DNA of 64,000 nt from JABWAN01 sp041918175 (GTDB lineage: Bacteria > Zhuqueibacterota > Zhuqueibacteria > Zhuqueibacterales > Zhuqueibacteraceae), in contig JAYRWE010000107.1 of NCBI GenBank assembly GCA_041918175.1, forward strand, positions 1-64,000. Direction: 5' to 3'. Under the pieces are notes generated by a model. That model was not told the DNA's origin. It made no database searches and saw only the letters and a program-made list of their open reading frames with translations. Both the position numbers and the translations under genes were made by a program. Of the stretch, positions 18,181-27,071 are shown piece by piece. Position 1 is the first letter of the stretch; each line of letters starts with the position of its first letter.

Positions 18181-21100
18181 ATGAGCACAATGCCAATGAA
18201 TCCCGTTTATCACCGCCTCGAAACTCAGCTTGCAGAAAGCTTGCGCGCCTGGCGCCGCAGCCATTGGCAACGCGGCTTGAGCCTCATGCTCGCGGGTTTT
18301 CTCGTGCTCGCCGCTTTCGTTTATATGATTGAACCGCGCTGGCCTGTGTTGTGGTGGAGCGTCTTGCTTTTTGGCGGTGCGGCTTGGCTTTTTGCGATTG
18401 GCAAGTATTTGCTGCTTCCGTTGTTGCGACAACCAACGCTGCAACAAGTCGCGCGCTATTTTGAAGAGCATCATCCGGAGTTGGAAGATCGTTTAGCCAC
18501 GGCTTTCGAAGTCGGTCAGAAAGACGCGAGCCTCATCGATCAAAAAATGTTGGAGCGCTTGTTTCGCGACGCGGCCCAGCACGCACAGCCAATTGATTTT
18601 TCCGATCAACTCCGCTTGCAACGCGCACAATTGTGGCGCGTGTTGCTGTATGCCTCTGCCGCGCTCATTTTGATCGGCGTGTTCGGCTTCTCCGGATTGT
18701 TTCGCACGCGCTTGGCGAGCTACTTCACGGATCGCCCCCAAGCGCTAACGCCCGTGCAGAGTTTGCAAGTGCAACCCGGCAATGCACACATCGCGCGCGG
18801 CACCACGGTCGAAGTGATTGCCGAATCGCCGGAAACGGAAGTTGTTGAAGCAACGATTTATCTCGCTAAAGCCGGAGGCGAATGGCAAGCCGCGGGCATG
18901 AGCTTGACCACACAGCCCGGAAAATTCACGCACAACATTTTTGAAGTGCGCGACACCACGCGTTATTATGTGCGCCTCGGCAGCGCGCTCTCCGAAGTGT
19001 TTGCGCTCGTGCCGCTCGATGCGCCCGATGTGAAGCAATTGCGCGTCACCTATCACTATCCGAAAAAGATCGGCTTGCCCGCACGACGCGAAGAGATCAG
19101 CGGTGATATTTATGCGCCCATTGGCACTGCGATCGATTTGGAAGCGATCGCCACGCAGGCTTTGACGAAAGCCGAATGGCGTTTGGGCGAAGACGATTAT
19201 CAGCCCATGAGTTTGTTAGCCGACACGTTAGCGCGCGCCAGCTTTAAAGTTGAAAAAGACTCATTCTATGTTTTGCGTTTGACCAACAGCGACGGCTTGA
19301 GCAACACACCCGTGGAATATTATATTCACGCGACGCCGGATGAAGCGCCGCAAGTGACACTCGTGCAGCCAGGTCGTGATCTACGTCCAACCATGCTGGA
19401 AGAAGTTCCAATCACGGTTGCAGTGTTTGAAGATTACGGCTTGCAAGCTTTGACGTTGGTGAGCGCGCAAAACAACGGAGCGGAAACGCGACACGACCTC
19501 CTGCCGGCCCTCACGCAGAGTCGCGCACCGAATGCGACGCGCACGGAGTATCGCAGTGAAAAATTGCTCTACCTAGAAGAACTCGCCGTCCGGCCTGGCG
19601 ATTTTATTTCTTACTATATAGAAGCGCAAGATGCGCAGCAAACCGTTACCACAGACTTGTACTTTCTCGAAGTGCGGCCGTTTGAAGAAGAGTTTTATCG
19701 CGCTTTAAGCTCAGAAGGCGGCGGCGGAGAAAACGCGGGAGGGCTTTCGCTCACGCAAAAAGAAATCGTCACGGCCACGTGGAAGTTAGATCAGAGCCGC
19801 GGCAAAATTTCTCCGGAAGAATTGCAAACCAGCAGCGCCGCTCTGGCAGAGACGCAGGAAGCATTGCGCGAGTCGATCATGAACATGGCGGAGAATGCGC
19901 GTTTGCGCGGGAACATCGCGGGCGAGAGCGGCGCGGGCAATCTCGTGCAACTGCTGGAACAGAGCGCGCAGAGTATGTCCGAAGCTGTGCCGCTTTTGGA
20001 GCAAGCCCAACCCGCGGAGGCGCTCACGCCCGAGCGGCGCGCGTATCATTTTTTATTGCAAGCCGACGCGGAAATTCGTCGCCGCGAAATTACGCAAGGC
20101 AACAGCGGCTCTTCCTCGTTTGCGCAATTGCAAAGTCAGGAAGATCTCGCGCGTTTGTTTAAAGAAGAGCTTGACAAGCTGCAATCAAAATACGAGACGC
20201 TGCAAAACACGCAACAGCAGCAACGCGAGGCGCAGCTCAATCAAGCGCAGGAAAAAGTGCGGGAGCTTGCGCAACGGCAAGAGCGTTTGGTTGATCTCAA
20301 TCGCCAAATTGCGCGCGAGCAACAACCGCCGGAAGAGCGCCGCCGGCAATTACAGCGCTTGCAGCGCGAGCAGGAGCAGATTCAACGCGAGCTGCAAAAC
20401 CTCTCGCGGCAAATGAGCCGTAATCAAGCGAGCGCAAACAATTCCGCTTCGCAGCAGTTGACGGAAAATTTGCAAGAGGCTGCGCAAGATCTGCAACGCG
20501 CGCAAGATGAGTTGCGCCGCAACAATCCCAGCCAAGCCGCGGCAGAAGGCAATCGCGCGCTCGAGCGTCTGCAGGATTTAGAAGAGCAATTGCAGCAACG
20601 GCAAGCCACTTCACAACGCGAACGCCTTGCCAATCTAGGCGAAGAGTTTGAAGACTTGGCCGAGCAACAAAGCGAATTGCAACGCGAAGTGGAACGGGCA
20701 GGATCAAGCGCGAACAGCGCGGAGCGTCAAAGTTTGCAGGAGAAACAAGCTGACTTGCGCCGCCAAAGCGAACGCGCCTTGGAGCAACTCGCCGGCGCCG
20801 CGAATAACGCGGAAACAGAAGCAGCCAAACCGGAGTTGCGCAAGTTAAACAAAGAAGTGGAGAGCCGTCGCATTCCGCAACGCATGGCACAGGCGGAACA
20901 AGCATTGGAGCAACAACAATTTGACCGCGCGTTGCGTGAGCAAACCGAAGCCGCGCAAAATTTACGGCGCGCCGCTTCCGGTTTGAAAGAAAGCGCAACG
21001 AAGCTCGCGGAATCGCCGGAGGAAAAACTCGATCTCGCCTTGAATGAAACGCAACGCCTGCGCCGAAATTTGGAAGACGCAATGCAACGCGCGCAGGAAA

Positions 21101-21612
21101 GCAGAACACAAAACGCCGGTGAGCAACAAGCACCTGGTCGAGGACAAGCACAGGGGCAACAAGCGGCGAATGCGCCAAACCACAATACGCCGAGCGCACC
21201 GCAAGGCGGCGCGCCGTCCTCGGAGCGTTTAAATCCGGATAAGATCGATTGGTGGAACGAGCGCATGTGGGAAAATCTGCGGCAACTTGAAAACATGCGA
21301 CCGCTGGTGGAAAATGACAGCGCCCTGCAACGCGATTACAACGAAATGCTGGATGGTTTTCGCGGCACGTTGCGTTCGTTTCGCGGCGGCGAGGCGCAAC
21401 GTCTGACCAACATCGAAAACGCGCTGCTCAATCCCGTGCGCCGTTTTGAAGCCGAGTTGGCTACGCGCGTGGCCGTGTTGCAACAGCAAGAGCGTTTGCT
21501 CAATGTGCGCGACGAACGCGTACCGCCGCAGTATCGCGAAATGGTTGAAGCTTATTTCAAAAAGTTGGCGCAAGGCAAGCAAGTTTGGGTAAAAGAAAAA
21601 TCCGGCAATTGA
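18181..21612 (+). CDS. giant coiled-coil membrane protein, DUF4175-like
   Basis: 1143 aa. Two N-terminal TM helices (about 33-50 and 58-76), a third near 155-172, a beta-rich periplasmic part (about 190-500), then some 450 residues of Gln/Glu/Arg/Ala-rich heptads (about 540-980) predicted as long coiled coil. A Gly/Pro/Gln-rich linker (about 985-1015) and a conserved helical C-terminus follow. The layout fits DUF4175 proteins that accompany MoxR/vWA clusters. It could be a scaffold spanning the periplasm. No Shine-Dalgarno is seen; ATGs at 18190 and 18196 are alternatives. The start codon overlaps the stop of a 7-codon frame at 18160. Confidence 0.82.
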   Translation: MSTMPMNPVYHRLETQLAESLRAWRRSHWQRGLSLMLAGFLVLAAFVYMIEPRWPVLWWSVLLFGGAAWLFAIGKYLLLPLLRQPTLQQVARYFEEHHPELEDRLATAFEVGQKDASLIDQKMLERLFRDAAQHAQPIDFSDQLRLQRAQLWRVLLYASAALILIGVFGFSGLFRTRLASYFTDRPQALTPVQSLQVQPGNAHIARGTTVEVIAESPETEVVEATIYLAKAGGEWQAAGMSLTTQPGKFTHNIFEVRDTTRYYVRLGSALSEVFALVPLDAPDVKQLRVTYHYPKKIGLPARREEISGDIYAPIGTAIDLEAIATQALTKAEWRLGEDDYQPMSLLADTLARASFKVEKDSFYVLRLTNSDGLSNTPVEYYIHATPDEAPQVTLVQPGRDLRPTMLEEVPITVAVFEDYGLQALTLVSAQNNGAETRHDLLPALTQSRAPNATRTEYRSEKLLYLEELAVRPGDFISYYIEAQDAQQTVTTDLYFLEVRPFEEEFYRALSSEGGGGENAGGLSLTQKEIVTATWKLDQSRGKISPEELQTSSAALAETQEALRESIMNMAENARLRGNIAGESGAGNLVQLLEQSAQSMSEAVPLLEQAQPAEALTPERRAYHFLLQADAEIRRREITQGNSGSSSFAQLQSQEDLARLFKEELDKLQSKYETLQNTQQQQREAQLNQAQEKVRELAQRQERLVDLNRQIAREQQPPEERRRQLQRLQREQEQIQRELQNLSRQMSRNQASANNSASQQLTENLQEAAQDLQRAQDELRRNNPSQAAAEGNRALERLQDLEEQLQQRQATSQRERLANLGEEFEDLAEQQSELQREVERAGSSANSAERQSLQEKQADLRRQSERALEQLAGAANNAETEAAKPELRKLNKEVESRRIPQRMAQAEQALEQQQFDRALREQTEAAQNLRRAASGLKESATKLAESPEEKLDLALNETQRLRRNLEDAMQRAQESRTQNAGEQQAPGRGQAQGQQAANAPNHNTPSAPQGGAPSSERLNPDKIDWWNERMWENLRQLENMRPLVENDSALQRDYNEMLDGFRGTLRSFRGGEAQRLTNIENALLNPVRRFEAELATRVAVLQQQERLLNVRDERVPPQYREMVEAYFKKLAQGKQVWVKEKSGN

Positions 21613-21639
21613 TCTTATCGTTATCCCACACACAATCTC

Positions 21640-23940
21640 ATGCTCGACTTCCTCATCAAATATAGCCCGGTGGTTTATGAGCAAGGGCAATGGTTTCTGC
21701 GCTATCAGCCCTCGTTCTGGGTTCTCCTGGCGTTGCTCGCCATAGTCGCTTTGTTCGTGTTGGGCTATCGCCGCACCGCTTCACCGCTCTCGCGTAAGTG
21801 GCATGCGCTCCTTTTCGGTCTGCGTTTTCTGAGTATCGGTGTGCTGCTCTTTTGTTTGATGGAGCCGACGCTCTCCGTTTCCACTGTGGTTTCGCAAAAG
21901 AGTGCCGTGCTCGTGCTCGTCGATGACTCCGAAAGCATGAGCATTCCCGATGCGCCGGAGCGCCAATCGCGTGTCGCGCAAGTGCGCGCTTGGCTTGGAG
22001 CAACCACGCAAACCGGCTCTCTGTTGCAACGTTTGCAGGAAAATTTTCGCGTCGAGACTTTTCGTTTTAGCCGAAATGTCGAGCCGCTGCCGGCCGCAAG
22101 CGAATTGCGCGGCCAAGGCAAGAGCACCAATCTCAGTCAAGCATTGGCGTTTGCCGCACGCCGGGCACAGCAAAGCGCGCTCTCCGGCGTGGTGCTCATC
22201 ACCGATGGCGCGGCCTCCGCCGGCAGCGATCCTTTGCAAACCGCGCGCGAATTGGTTGCCGCGCAAGTTCCGCTCTTCACCGTTGGCGTCGGAACCAAGC
22301 TGGCGACCGATGTCCAAATTGCAAAAGTAAACGCTGCGCCCGCGGTGTTGGAAAATGCCGTGGTTGAAATCAGCGCGCTCGTGCAAACGCGCGACTATAA
22401 CGGCGTGAGCACGAATCTAGAATTGCGCGAGGGCAACACCGTCGTGCAAAGGCAGGCAGTGACATTGCGCGAACCAAGCACGCGTGTGACCATGCAATTC
22501 ACGCCGCCGCGCGCCGGTTTTGCACAATATACGCTGGCGTTGCCGCTCCAACCGCAAGAGTTGGTGGCCAATAACAATCAAAAAAGTTTTCTGGTCAACA
22601 ATCGCACGCGCGCCGCGCGCATTTTATATGTCGAAGAATTGCATCCGTGGGAATTTAAATTTATTTCGCGTGCGCTCGAAGGCGACGCCGCGACGCAACT
22701 CACCGCGCTCTTGAAAACCGGCCCGGAGAAATTCTATCGCCTCGGCTTGCGCGACCCCGGCGAACTCGCCAAGGGTTTCCCGCGACAACGCACGGAGCTG
22801 TTCGGTTATCACGCGATTGTTTTTGGCAGCGTGCCCGCGTCGTTTTTTTCCAAAGAGCAATTGCAGCTTGTGCATGATTTCGTGGCCGAGCGCGGCGGCG
22901 GCTTCATGATGCTCGGCGGCATGAAGGCGTTTGCGCAGGGCGGTTATCAAGACACGCCAATCGCAAACCTATTGCCCGTGGAATTACCGGCGCTCGCCAA
23001 AACCGACGGCCGCGCCATTCCGCCGCAATTCAACGAAGAATTCCGCTTCACGCCCACCGCGGAATATCTCGCGATGCCGCTGTTGCAAATGGATCCCGAT
23101 CCTTTCACCAACGCGCAATTGTGGGACAAGCTGCCGCTCTTGCAAGGTTACAATCCCCTCGGCGCAGCCAAACCGGGCGCGACGATTCTCGCCGTGCATC
23201 CGCTGCATCGCAACGAATCGCCGCGCATCATTATGGCAACGCAACGCTATGGTCGCGGCCGCACGTCAGCATTAGCCACAAGCACGACGTGGCGTTGGCA
23301 AATGCACCGCGATCATCGTGACATGACGCACGAACGTTTTTGGCGGCAGCTCATGCGCTGGCTCAGCGCGCAATCGCCCGATCCGGTAACCATTGAATTG
23401 GAGCGCGAAAGCTATTCGCCCGGCGAGAACGTGACGCTCCATCTCGAAGTGCGCGACAGCACGTTCGTGCCGCATAAAAATGCGAACGTAACAGTGAAGA
23501 TCACCACGCCCGAGGGGCAGGCGGTTTCGCTCTTCGCAAGCGCGGATTTGGCCGCGGAGCGCGTCGGAGATTTGGCAAGGTATGTTGCGAGTTATGAGGC
23601 GGGAGTCGAGGGCTTATATCAAGTCGAAGCGCTCGCGCATGACAAGCAGGGGCATTTTCTCGGCAAAGCGGAGTCCGCGTTTTTTGTCGAGCCTTCGCAA
23701 GCCGAGCTCGCCAACGCGGATTTGCAAGCGCCGATGCTCCAGCGCCTTGCGGAAATTACCAACGGCAAATATTTTCATGTAAGCGAAGCGAGCGCTTTGC
23801 CCGACGCGATCAAAGTCGCGCGCAGTTCGTTTTCAAAATTGACGGAGCACGATTTATGGGATGCGCCGATCTTCTTTCTTGCCGTGGTGTTGTTGCTGGG
23901 AGTGGAATGGTTCGTACGGAGAACGAAGGGTTTGTCGTGA
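21640..23940 (+). CDS. vWA and glutamine-amidotransferase-like membrane protein
   Basis: 766 aa. Two N-terminal TM helices (about 26-43 and 58-75), a vWA domain with an intact MIDAS, DDSES (Asp95, Ser97, Ser99) and VVLITDGAAS, a beta domain, then a GATase1-like fold (about 325-560, including GGGFMMLGG and RYGRGRTSALATS), another beta domain and a C-terminal TM helix (about 740-757). This is the typical second vWA membrane partner of MoxR clusters. It closes the plus-strand cluster and starts 27 bases after the DUF4175-like gene. Confidence 0.88.
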   Translation: MLDFLIKYSPVVYEQGQWFLRYQPSFWVLLALLAIVALFVLGYRRTASPLSRKWHALLFGLRFLSIGVLLFCLMEPTLSVSTVVSQKSAVLVLVDDSESMSIPDAPERQSRVAQVRAWLGATTQTGSLLQRLQENFRVETFRFSRNVEPLPAASELRGQGKSTNLSQALAFAARRAQQSALSGVVLITDGAASAGSDPLQTARELVAAQVPLFTVGVGTKLATDVQIAKVNAAPAVLENAVVEISALVQTRDYNGVSTNLELREGNTVVQRQAVTLREPSTRVTMQFTPPRAGFAQYTLALPLQPQELVANNNQKSFLVNNRTRAARILYVEELHPWEFKFISRALEGDAATQLTALLKTGPEKFYRLGLRDPGELAKGFPRQRTELFGYHAIVFGSVPASFFSKEQLQLVHDFVAERGGGFMMLGGMKAFAQGGYQDTPIANLLPVELPALAKTDGRAIPPQFNEEFRFTPTAEYLAMPLLQMDPDPFTNAQLWDKLPLLQGYNPLGAAKPGATILAVHPLHRNESPRIIMATQRYGRGRTSALATSTTWRWQMHRDHRDMTHERFWRQLMRWLSAQSPDPVTIELERESYSPGENVTLHLEVRDSTFVPHKNANVTVKITTPEGQAVSLFASADLAAERVGDLARYVASYEAGVEGLYQVEALAHDKQGHFLGKAESAFFVEPSQAELANADLQAPMLQRLAEITNGKYFHVSEASALPDAIKVARSSFSKLTEHDLWDAPIFFLAVVLLLGVEWFVRRTKGLS

Positions 23941-23984
23941 GGTTTACCTTCTCGGGGCGATAATATGAGTTCAAAACAAAGCGA

Positions 23985-24013
23985 TTGCGTCCTGCCAAAT
24001 TTCGGCCTAAATT
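23985..24013 (+). promoter_or_regulatory. candidate promoter/operator of the toxin-antitoxin pair
   Basis: TTGCGT (23985-23990), 17 bases, then TAAATT (24008-24013), about 40 bases before the antitoxin ATG. The overlapping AAATTT ... AAATTT symmetry could be an autoregulatory operator. Moderate match only. Confidence 0.35.
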
Positions 24014-24052
24014 CAGTCTAAAATTTAACCCCAAAAAGAGGACGCTACTATT

Positions 24053-24346
24053 ATGAAAGAAATCTCCATCGCAAACGACATCATCCCAGTCGGAGAGTTT
24101 AAAGCCGGTTTGTCAAAGTGGTTAAAGAGCATACACGACTCTAGCCGGCCGCTCATCATCACTCAAAATGGCCGGCCCTCGGGCGTGCTTCTTTCTCCTC
24201 AAGAATTTGATCGGCTGCGTCAAAACAAGCCGTTTCTAGACTCCATTCAACGCGGGCTAGCGGACGCGGAAGCGGGCCGAGTATTCGAAACTTCGCAATT
24301 AAAGCAGGAATTGGAAAAGCGTCGCACCGTGAGGGCGGCACGATGA
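24053..24346 (+). CDS. Phd/YefM-type antitoxin
   Basis: 97 aa. The N-terminal Phd/YefM fold (IIPVGEFKAGLSKWLK ... PLIITQNGRPSGVLLSPQEFDRL, residues about 9-63) binds DNA and dimerises, and the charged C-terminus (about 65-97) is expected to wrap the toxin. GAGGA lies about 10 bases upstream. The stop overlaps the toxin start by four bases (ATGA), the usual type II arrangement, so the antitoxin is made first and the pair is co-translated. Confidence 0.88.
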   Translation: MKEISIANDIIPVGEFKAGLSKWLKSIHDSSRPLIITQNGRPSGVLLSPQEFDRLRQNKPFLDSIQRGLADAEAGRVFETSQLKQELEKRRTVRAAR

Positions 24347-24648
24347 AAGTCGTTTGGGCGGCGGAAGCATTAGAGCGGCTGGCAGAAATCGAGGCCTTTA
24401 TTGCGCGCGATAGCCCGCAACGCGCCAAACAATTCGTGGCGCGGCTTATCCAACGCGGCAAATCATTGGCGCATTCCCCCAAGCGTGGACGCATCGTGCC
24501 GGAGCTCAACTTGCCGGAGATTAGAGAGATATTTTTGAAAAGCTATCGCATTGTTTATAGAATTCACCAATCCCGCGTCGAAATTCTGACTGTGTTTGAA
24601 GGTCATCGCCTGCTACGCAGGAACGAAATATTTCCCGCTCAGAAATAG
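24343..24648 (+). CDS. RelE/ParE superfamily toxin
   Basis: 101 aa. The ParE/RelE fold is visible: VVWAAEALERLAEIEAFIARD helix hairpin, GRIVPELNLPEIREIFLKSYRIVYRI, and a final VEILTVFEGHRLL strand. The EIREIFLKSYRIVYRI block is typical of ParE (gyrase poison) more than RelE (mRNA interferase), but the activity cannot be settled from sequence. It overlaps the antitoxin by four bases. Confidence 0.87.
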   Translation: MKVVWAAEALERLAEIEAFIARDSPQRAKQFVARLIQRGKSLAHSPKRGRIVPELNLPEIREIFLKSYRIVYRIHQSRVEILTVFEGHRLLRRNEIFPAQK

Positions 24649-24706
24649 ATCAAGAATGTCAACGCCGAGGTCAGCGTATAGAGCTAAAATCTTTTGTACG
24701 CCAGGT

Positions 24707-24862
24707 TCAGCGCTTGCGTAGAATCGCTTCCAGTTCAGCCAAGGCTTGAGAATCTTTGGGGCGGCGCGTGGCTCGTTTAAGATGAATCACCTTGAGCGGC
24801 GCCACGGCTTGGACAAAGAGAGATCGAGGTCGCACCTGTAGATTTCGATGAGGGCTTGCATG
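24707..24862 (-). pseudogene. remnant of a nucleotidyltransferase-like gene (C-terminal piece)
   Basis: On the minus strand a 51-codon open stretch ends at a TGA and contains LKVIHLKRATRRPKDSQALA followed by ELEAILRKR. This strongly resembles the C-terminal KRxxxRPKDxxALxELE signature of AbiEii/DUF6036-like nucleotidyltransferases. The frame is closed by an in-frame TAG at 24863-24865 and no start or catalytic GS...D motif is present, so I read it as a decayed gene. Confidence 0.5.
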
Positions 24863-24896
24863 CTATCCATGAGCTTTATCCGAACGTGGAAAATTG

Positions 24897-25154
24897 TTAC
24901 GCCGCAAGCTCTAGTTCTTCGATGCGTGAATGTATCGGGCGAAGTTTTTTGATGCGCACAAAAACCGTTGCCTGCCCCGGCTCAACCTGCCTTTGCGCCA
25001 TCTGCCGGCTCCATTCGTTAAAAGGCTCATCTCCCTCTAATTGCATGACAACAATCGCCCCACTAGGGATGGCGTCAGTAAATTGCGGGTGCTGCAGAAC
25101 GTAACGGTCAAATTCGGTGACCAATTGCGAATTCTTTTGTTCAAAGATGTTCAT
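24897..25154 (-). CDS. DUF5647-like small protein
   Basis: 85 aa. The pattern of NSQLVTEFDRYVLQHPQF followed by IPSGAIVVMQLEGDEPFNEWS matches my recollection of DUF5647 proteins, small soluble proteins often near toxin-antitoxin or nucleotidyltransferase genes. Function unknown. AAAGGA lies 9 bases upstream of the ATG. Its start overlaps the stop of a 23-codon frame (25151-25222), so translation may be coupled. Confidence 0.7.
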   Translation of the reverse strand: MNIFEQKNSQLVTEFDRYVLQHPQFTDAIPSGAIVVMQLEGDEPFNEWSRQMAQRQVEPGQATVFVRIKKLRPIHSRIEELELAA

Positions 25155-25222
25155 GGGTGCAATCCTTTCAAGAAGCGATCACGATAGTTTTCCCAATTCT
25201 CGTTAATATCAATCGAACGCAT
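25151..25222 (-). CDS. possible 23-aa peptide or truncated gene, coupled to the DUF5647-like gene
   Basis: ATG at 25222, TGA overlapping the next ATG (CCATGA). The peptide begins MRSIDINENWENYRDRF. No strong ribosome site. It could be a leader peptide or the surviving start of a partner gene after deletion. Weak support. Confidence 0.3.
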   Translation of the reverse strand: MRSIDINENWENYRDRFLKGLHP

Positions 25223-25240
25223 CTTGTGCAAGCCTACTCT

Positions 25241-26464
25241 CTATTGCAACGCCACGGTCTTATACCTCTTCTTCCCTGCGCGCAGGAGCAGATGATTGTT
25301 CTCAAAATCTTCCAGCGTCACGCGCTCTTCGATTGACTCGATGCGGCGGCGATTGAGGTAACCACCTCCCTGTTCGATCACGCGCCGCGCTTCGCTCTTC
25401 GTGCTTGCCAAGCCTGCGGCGTGAAAAAGGTCGATCACGCGCATGCCTTCCTTGAAATTCGCCGCGGGCATTTTCACCGTGTTTTCTTCCGAGCTTTCCG
25501 CGCCTTGACCAAACAGCGCACGCGCAGCCTCGCGCTCTTTCTCTGCCTGCGCTTTGCCATGCACGATGCTCGTCACTTCGAACGCGAGCGTTTCTTTCAC
25601 CGGACGCAGCTCCGCGCCTTCGAGTTTTTTGTATGACTCAATCTCTTCCAACGGCAAAAACGTGTAGAGATAAAGCAGCTTGATCACATCGCGATCATCG
25701 ACGTTGATCCAGTATTGATAAAAATCATAGGGACTCACGCGCTCGCTATCGAGCCAGAGCGCGCCCTTCGCAGTCTTGCCCATTTTCTGACCAGTCGCGG
25801 TCGTAAGCAATGGTGTCGTGAGCGCGAACACTTCTTTGCCCTCCACTCTGCGCACAAGCTCCACGCCCGCTAGAATATTGCCCCATTGATCGTTCCCGCC
25901 CATTTGCAAGCGGCAACCGTGCCGACGATGCAGAATGAGATAATCATACGCCTGCAAAAGTTGATAATTGAATTCTATAAAAGAGAGACCGCTTTCCAAA
26001 CGCGCTTTGTAAGCTTCAGCGGCGAGCATGCGATTGACGCTGAAGTGGCGGCCGATGTCGCGCAGAAACTCGATGTAATTCAGCGGCAAGAGCCACTCGG
26101 CATTGTCTTCGAGCAGCGCGGCGCCATTCTCAAAAGAGATGAAGCGCGCAAGCTGTTGCCGAATCTTCTCGCTGTTGGACTGAATCTGCTCGCGCGTCAT
26201 CATTTGACGCAACTCGGTGCGGCCGCTCGGATCGCCGATCATTGTGGTGCCGCTGCCCGAGAGCGCAATGGGACGATGTCCGGCGCGTTGCAGATGCATG
26301 AGCAATTTGATCTGCAAGAGATTGCCCACGTGCAAGCTCGTGGCCGTGGGATCAAAGCCGATGTAGCACGTGATTTTTTCTTCCGAAAGTATTTTGCGCA
26401 GCGCAGCTTCGTCGGAAACTTGTTGAATAAAGCCGCGTGCGTGGAGTTCGTCGTAAACGTTCAT
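25241..26464 (-). CDS. tyrS: tyrosyl-tRNA synthetase
   Basis: Charges tRNA-Tyr. 407 aa from the ATG at 26464 (MNVYDELHARGF). Class I signatures: HVGN (HIGH) in SLHVGNLLQIK near residue 45, the tyrosine-binding stretch FDPTATS, and KMGKT (KMSKS-type) in QKMGKTAKGALWLD. A C-terminal S4 RNA-binding domain (about 340-400, STKSEARRVIEQGGGYLNRR) is complete. A longer frame to 26509 lacks support. AGGAC is upstream. It follows smpB on the same strand across a long palindrome. Confidence 0.97.
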   Translation of the reverse strand: MNVYDELHARGFIQQVSDEAALRKILSEEKITCYIGFDPTATSLHVGNLLQIKLLMHLQRAGHRPIALSGSGTTMIGDPSGRTELRQMMTREQIQSNSEKIRQQLARFISFENGAALLEDNAEWLLPLNYIEFLRDIGRHFSVNRMLAAEAYKARLESGLSFIEFNYQLLQAYDYLILHRRHGCRLQMGGNDQWGNILAGVELVRRVEGKEVFALTTPLLTTATGQKMGKTAKGALWLDSERVSPYDFYQYWINVDDRDVIKLLYLYTFLPLEEIESYKKLEGAELRPVKETLAFEVTSIVHGKAQAEKEREAARALFGQGAESSEENTVKMPAANFKEGMRVIDLFHAAGLASTKSEARRVIEQGGGYLNRRRIESIEERVTLEDFENNHLLLRAGKKRYKTVALQ

Positions 26465-26506
26465 GAGGTGAGTCCTGGGTGATTGGTTATATCCTCGGTT
26501 TGATCC

Positions 26507-26555
26507 CACGTTACACTTTACACGGCGATTCGTGTAACGTGTAAAGTGTAACGTG
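26507..26555. repeat. perfect 18-bp inverted repeat between smpB and tyrS
   Basis: CACGTTACACTTTACACG (26507-26524) is exactly mirrored at 26538-26555 with a 13-base loop. No T-tract follows on the minus strand, so it is not a textbook terminator. Likely a dispersed palindrome that can fold in the smpB-tyrS transcript. Confidence 0.75.
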
Positions 26556-26560
26556 AAAAA

Positions 26561-27049
26561 CTATGCCTTCTGCCTCTCCCGAAACACGCGCTTCAATTCG
26601 CGGTCGGATTCGCGTTTGGAAATCGCGGCGCGTTTGTCGAATTCTTTTTTGCCGCGCGCGAGGCCGAGTTGCACTTTCACTTTGCCTTTGTTGAAATAAA
26701 GCTGCAGCGGCACGAGCGTGAGCCCGCTCTCTTTGGTTTTGCCGATGAGTTTGCGAATCTCTTTGCGGTGCATGAGCAGCTTGCGGTCACGCTCTGGCGC
26801 GTGGTTGTTGATGTTGCCGTGCGAGTACGGACTGATATGCACGCCATAAAGCCACACTTCTTCTTTATGCACCGCAGCATACGAGTCTTTGAGATTCGCG
26901 CGACCTTCGCGCAGGCTCTTCACCTCCGTGCCGTGCAGCACGAGGCCCGCCTCGTAGGTTTCAAGAATCTCGTAATCGTGCCGCGCCTTTTTGTTCTGCG
27001 CGATGTTTTTTTGATTGGATTCGGGTTTCAACAATTGATTTTTCTCCAA
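26561..27049 (-). CDS. smpB: SsrA-binding protein SmpB
   Basis: Binds tmRNA (SsrA) for rescue of stalled ribosomes. 162 aa, family-typical: KNIAQNKKARHDYEILETYEAG, GTEVKSLREGRANLKDSY, HISPYSHGN, RKLLMHRKEI, LVPLQLYFNKGKVKV, LARGKKEFDKR and the basic C-terminal tail with the DRELKR helix. No ATG is available: the start is TTG at 27049 (or 27034). No ribosome binding site is obvious. The ssrA gene itself was not seen in this window. Confidence 0.96.
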   Translation of the reverse strand: MEKNQLLKPESNQKNIAQNKKARHDYEILETYEAGLVLHGTEVKSLREGRANLKDSYAAVHKEEVWLYGVHISPYSHGNINNHAPERDRKLLMHRKEIRKLIGKTKESGLTLVPLQLYFNKGKVKVQLGLARGKKEFDKRAAISKRESDRELKRVFRERQKA

Positions 27050-27071
27050 ACGGTATAGCCAAGTAAAAAAG

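Noticed and set aside
20297..21199. 300-codon minus-strand frame opposite the coiled-coil gene
   Set aside because: Arises from repetitive Gln/Glu/Arg codons read backwards; low-complexity product.
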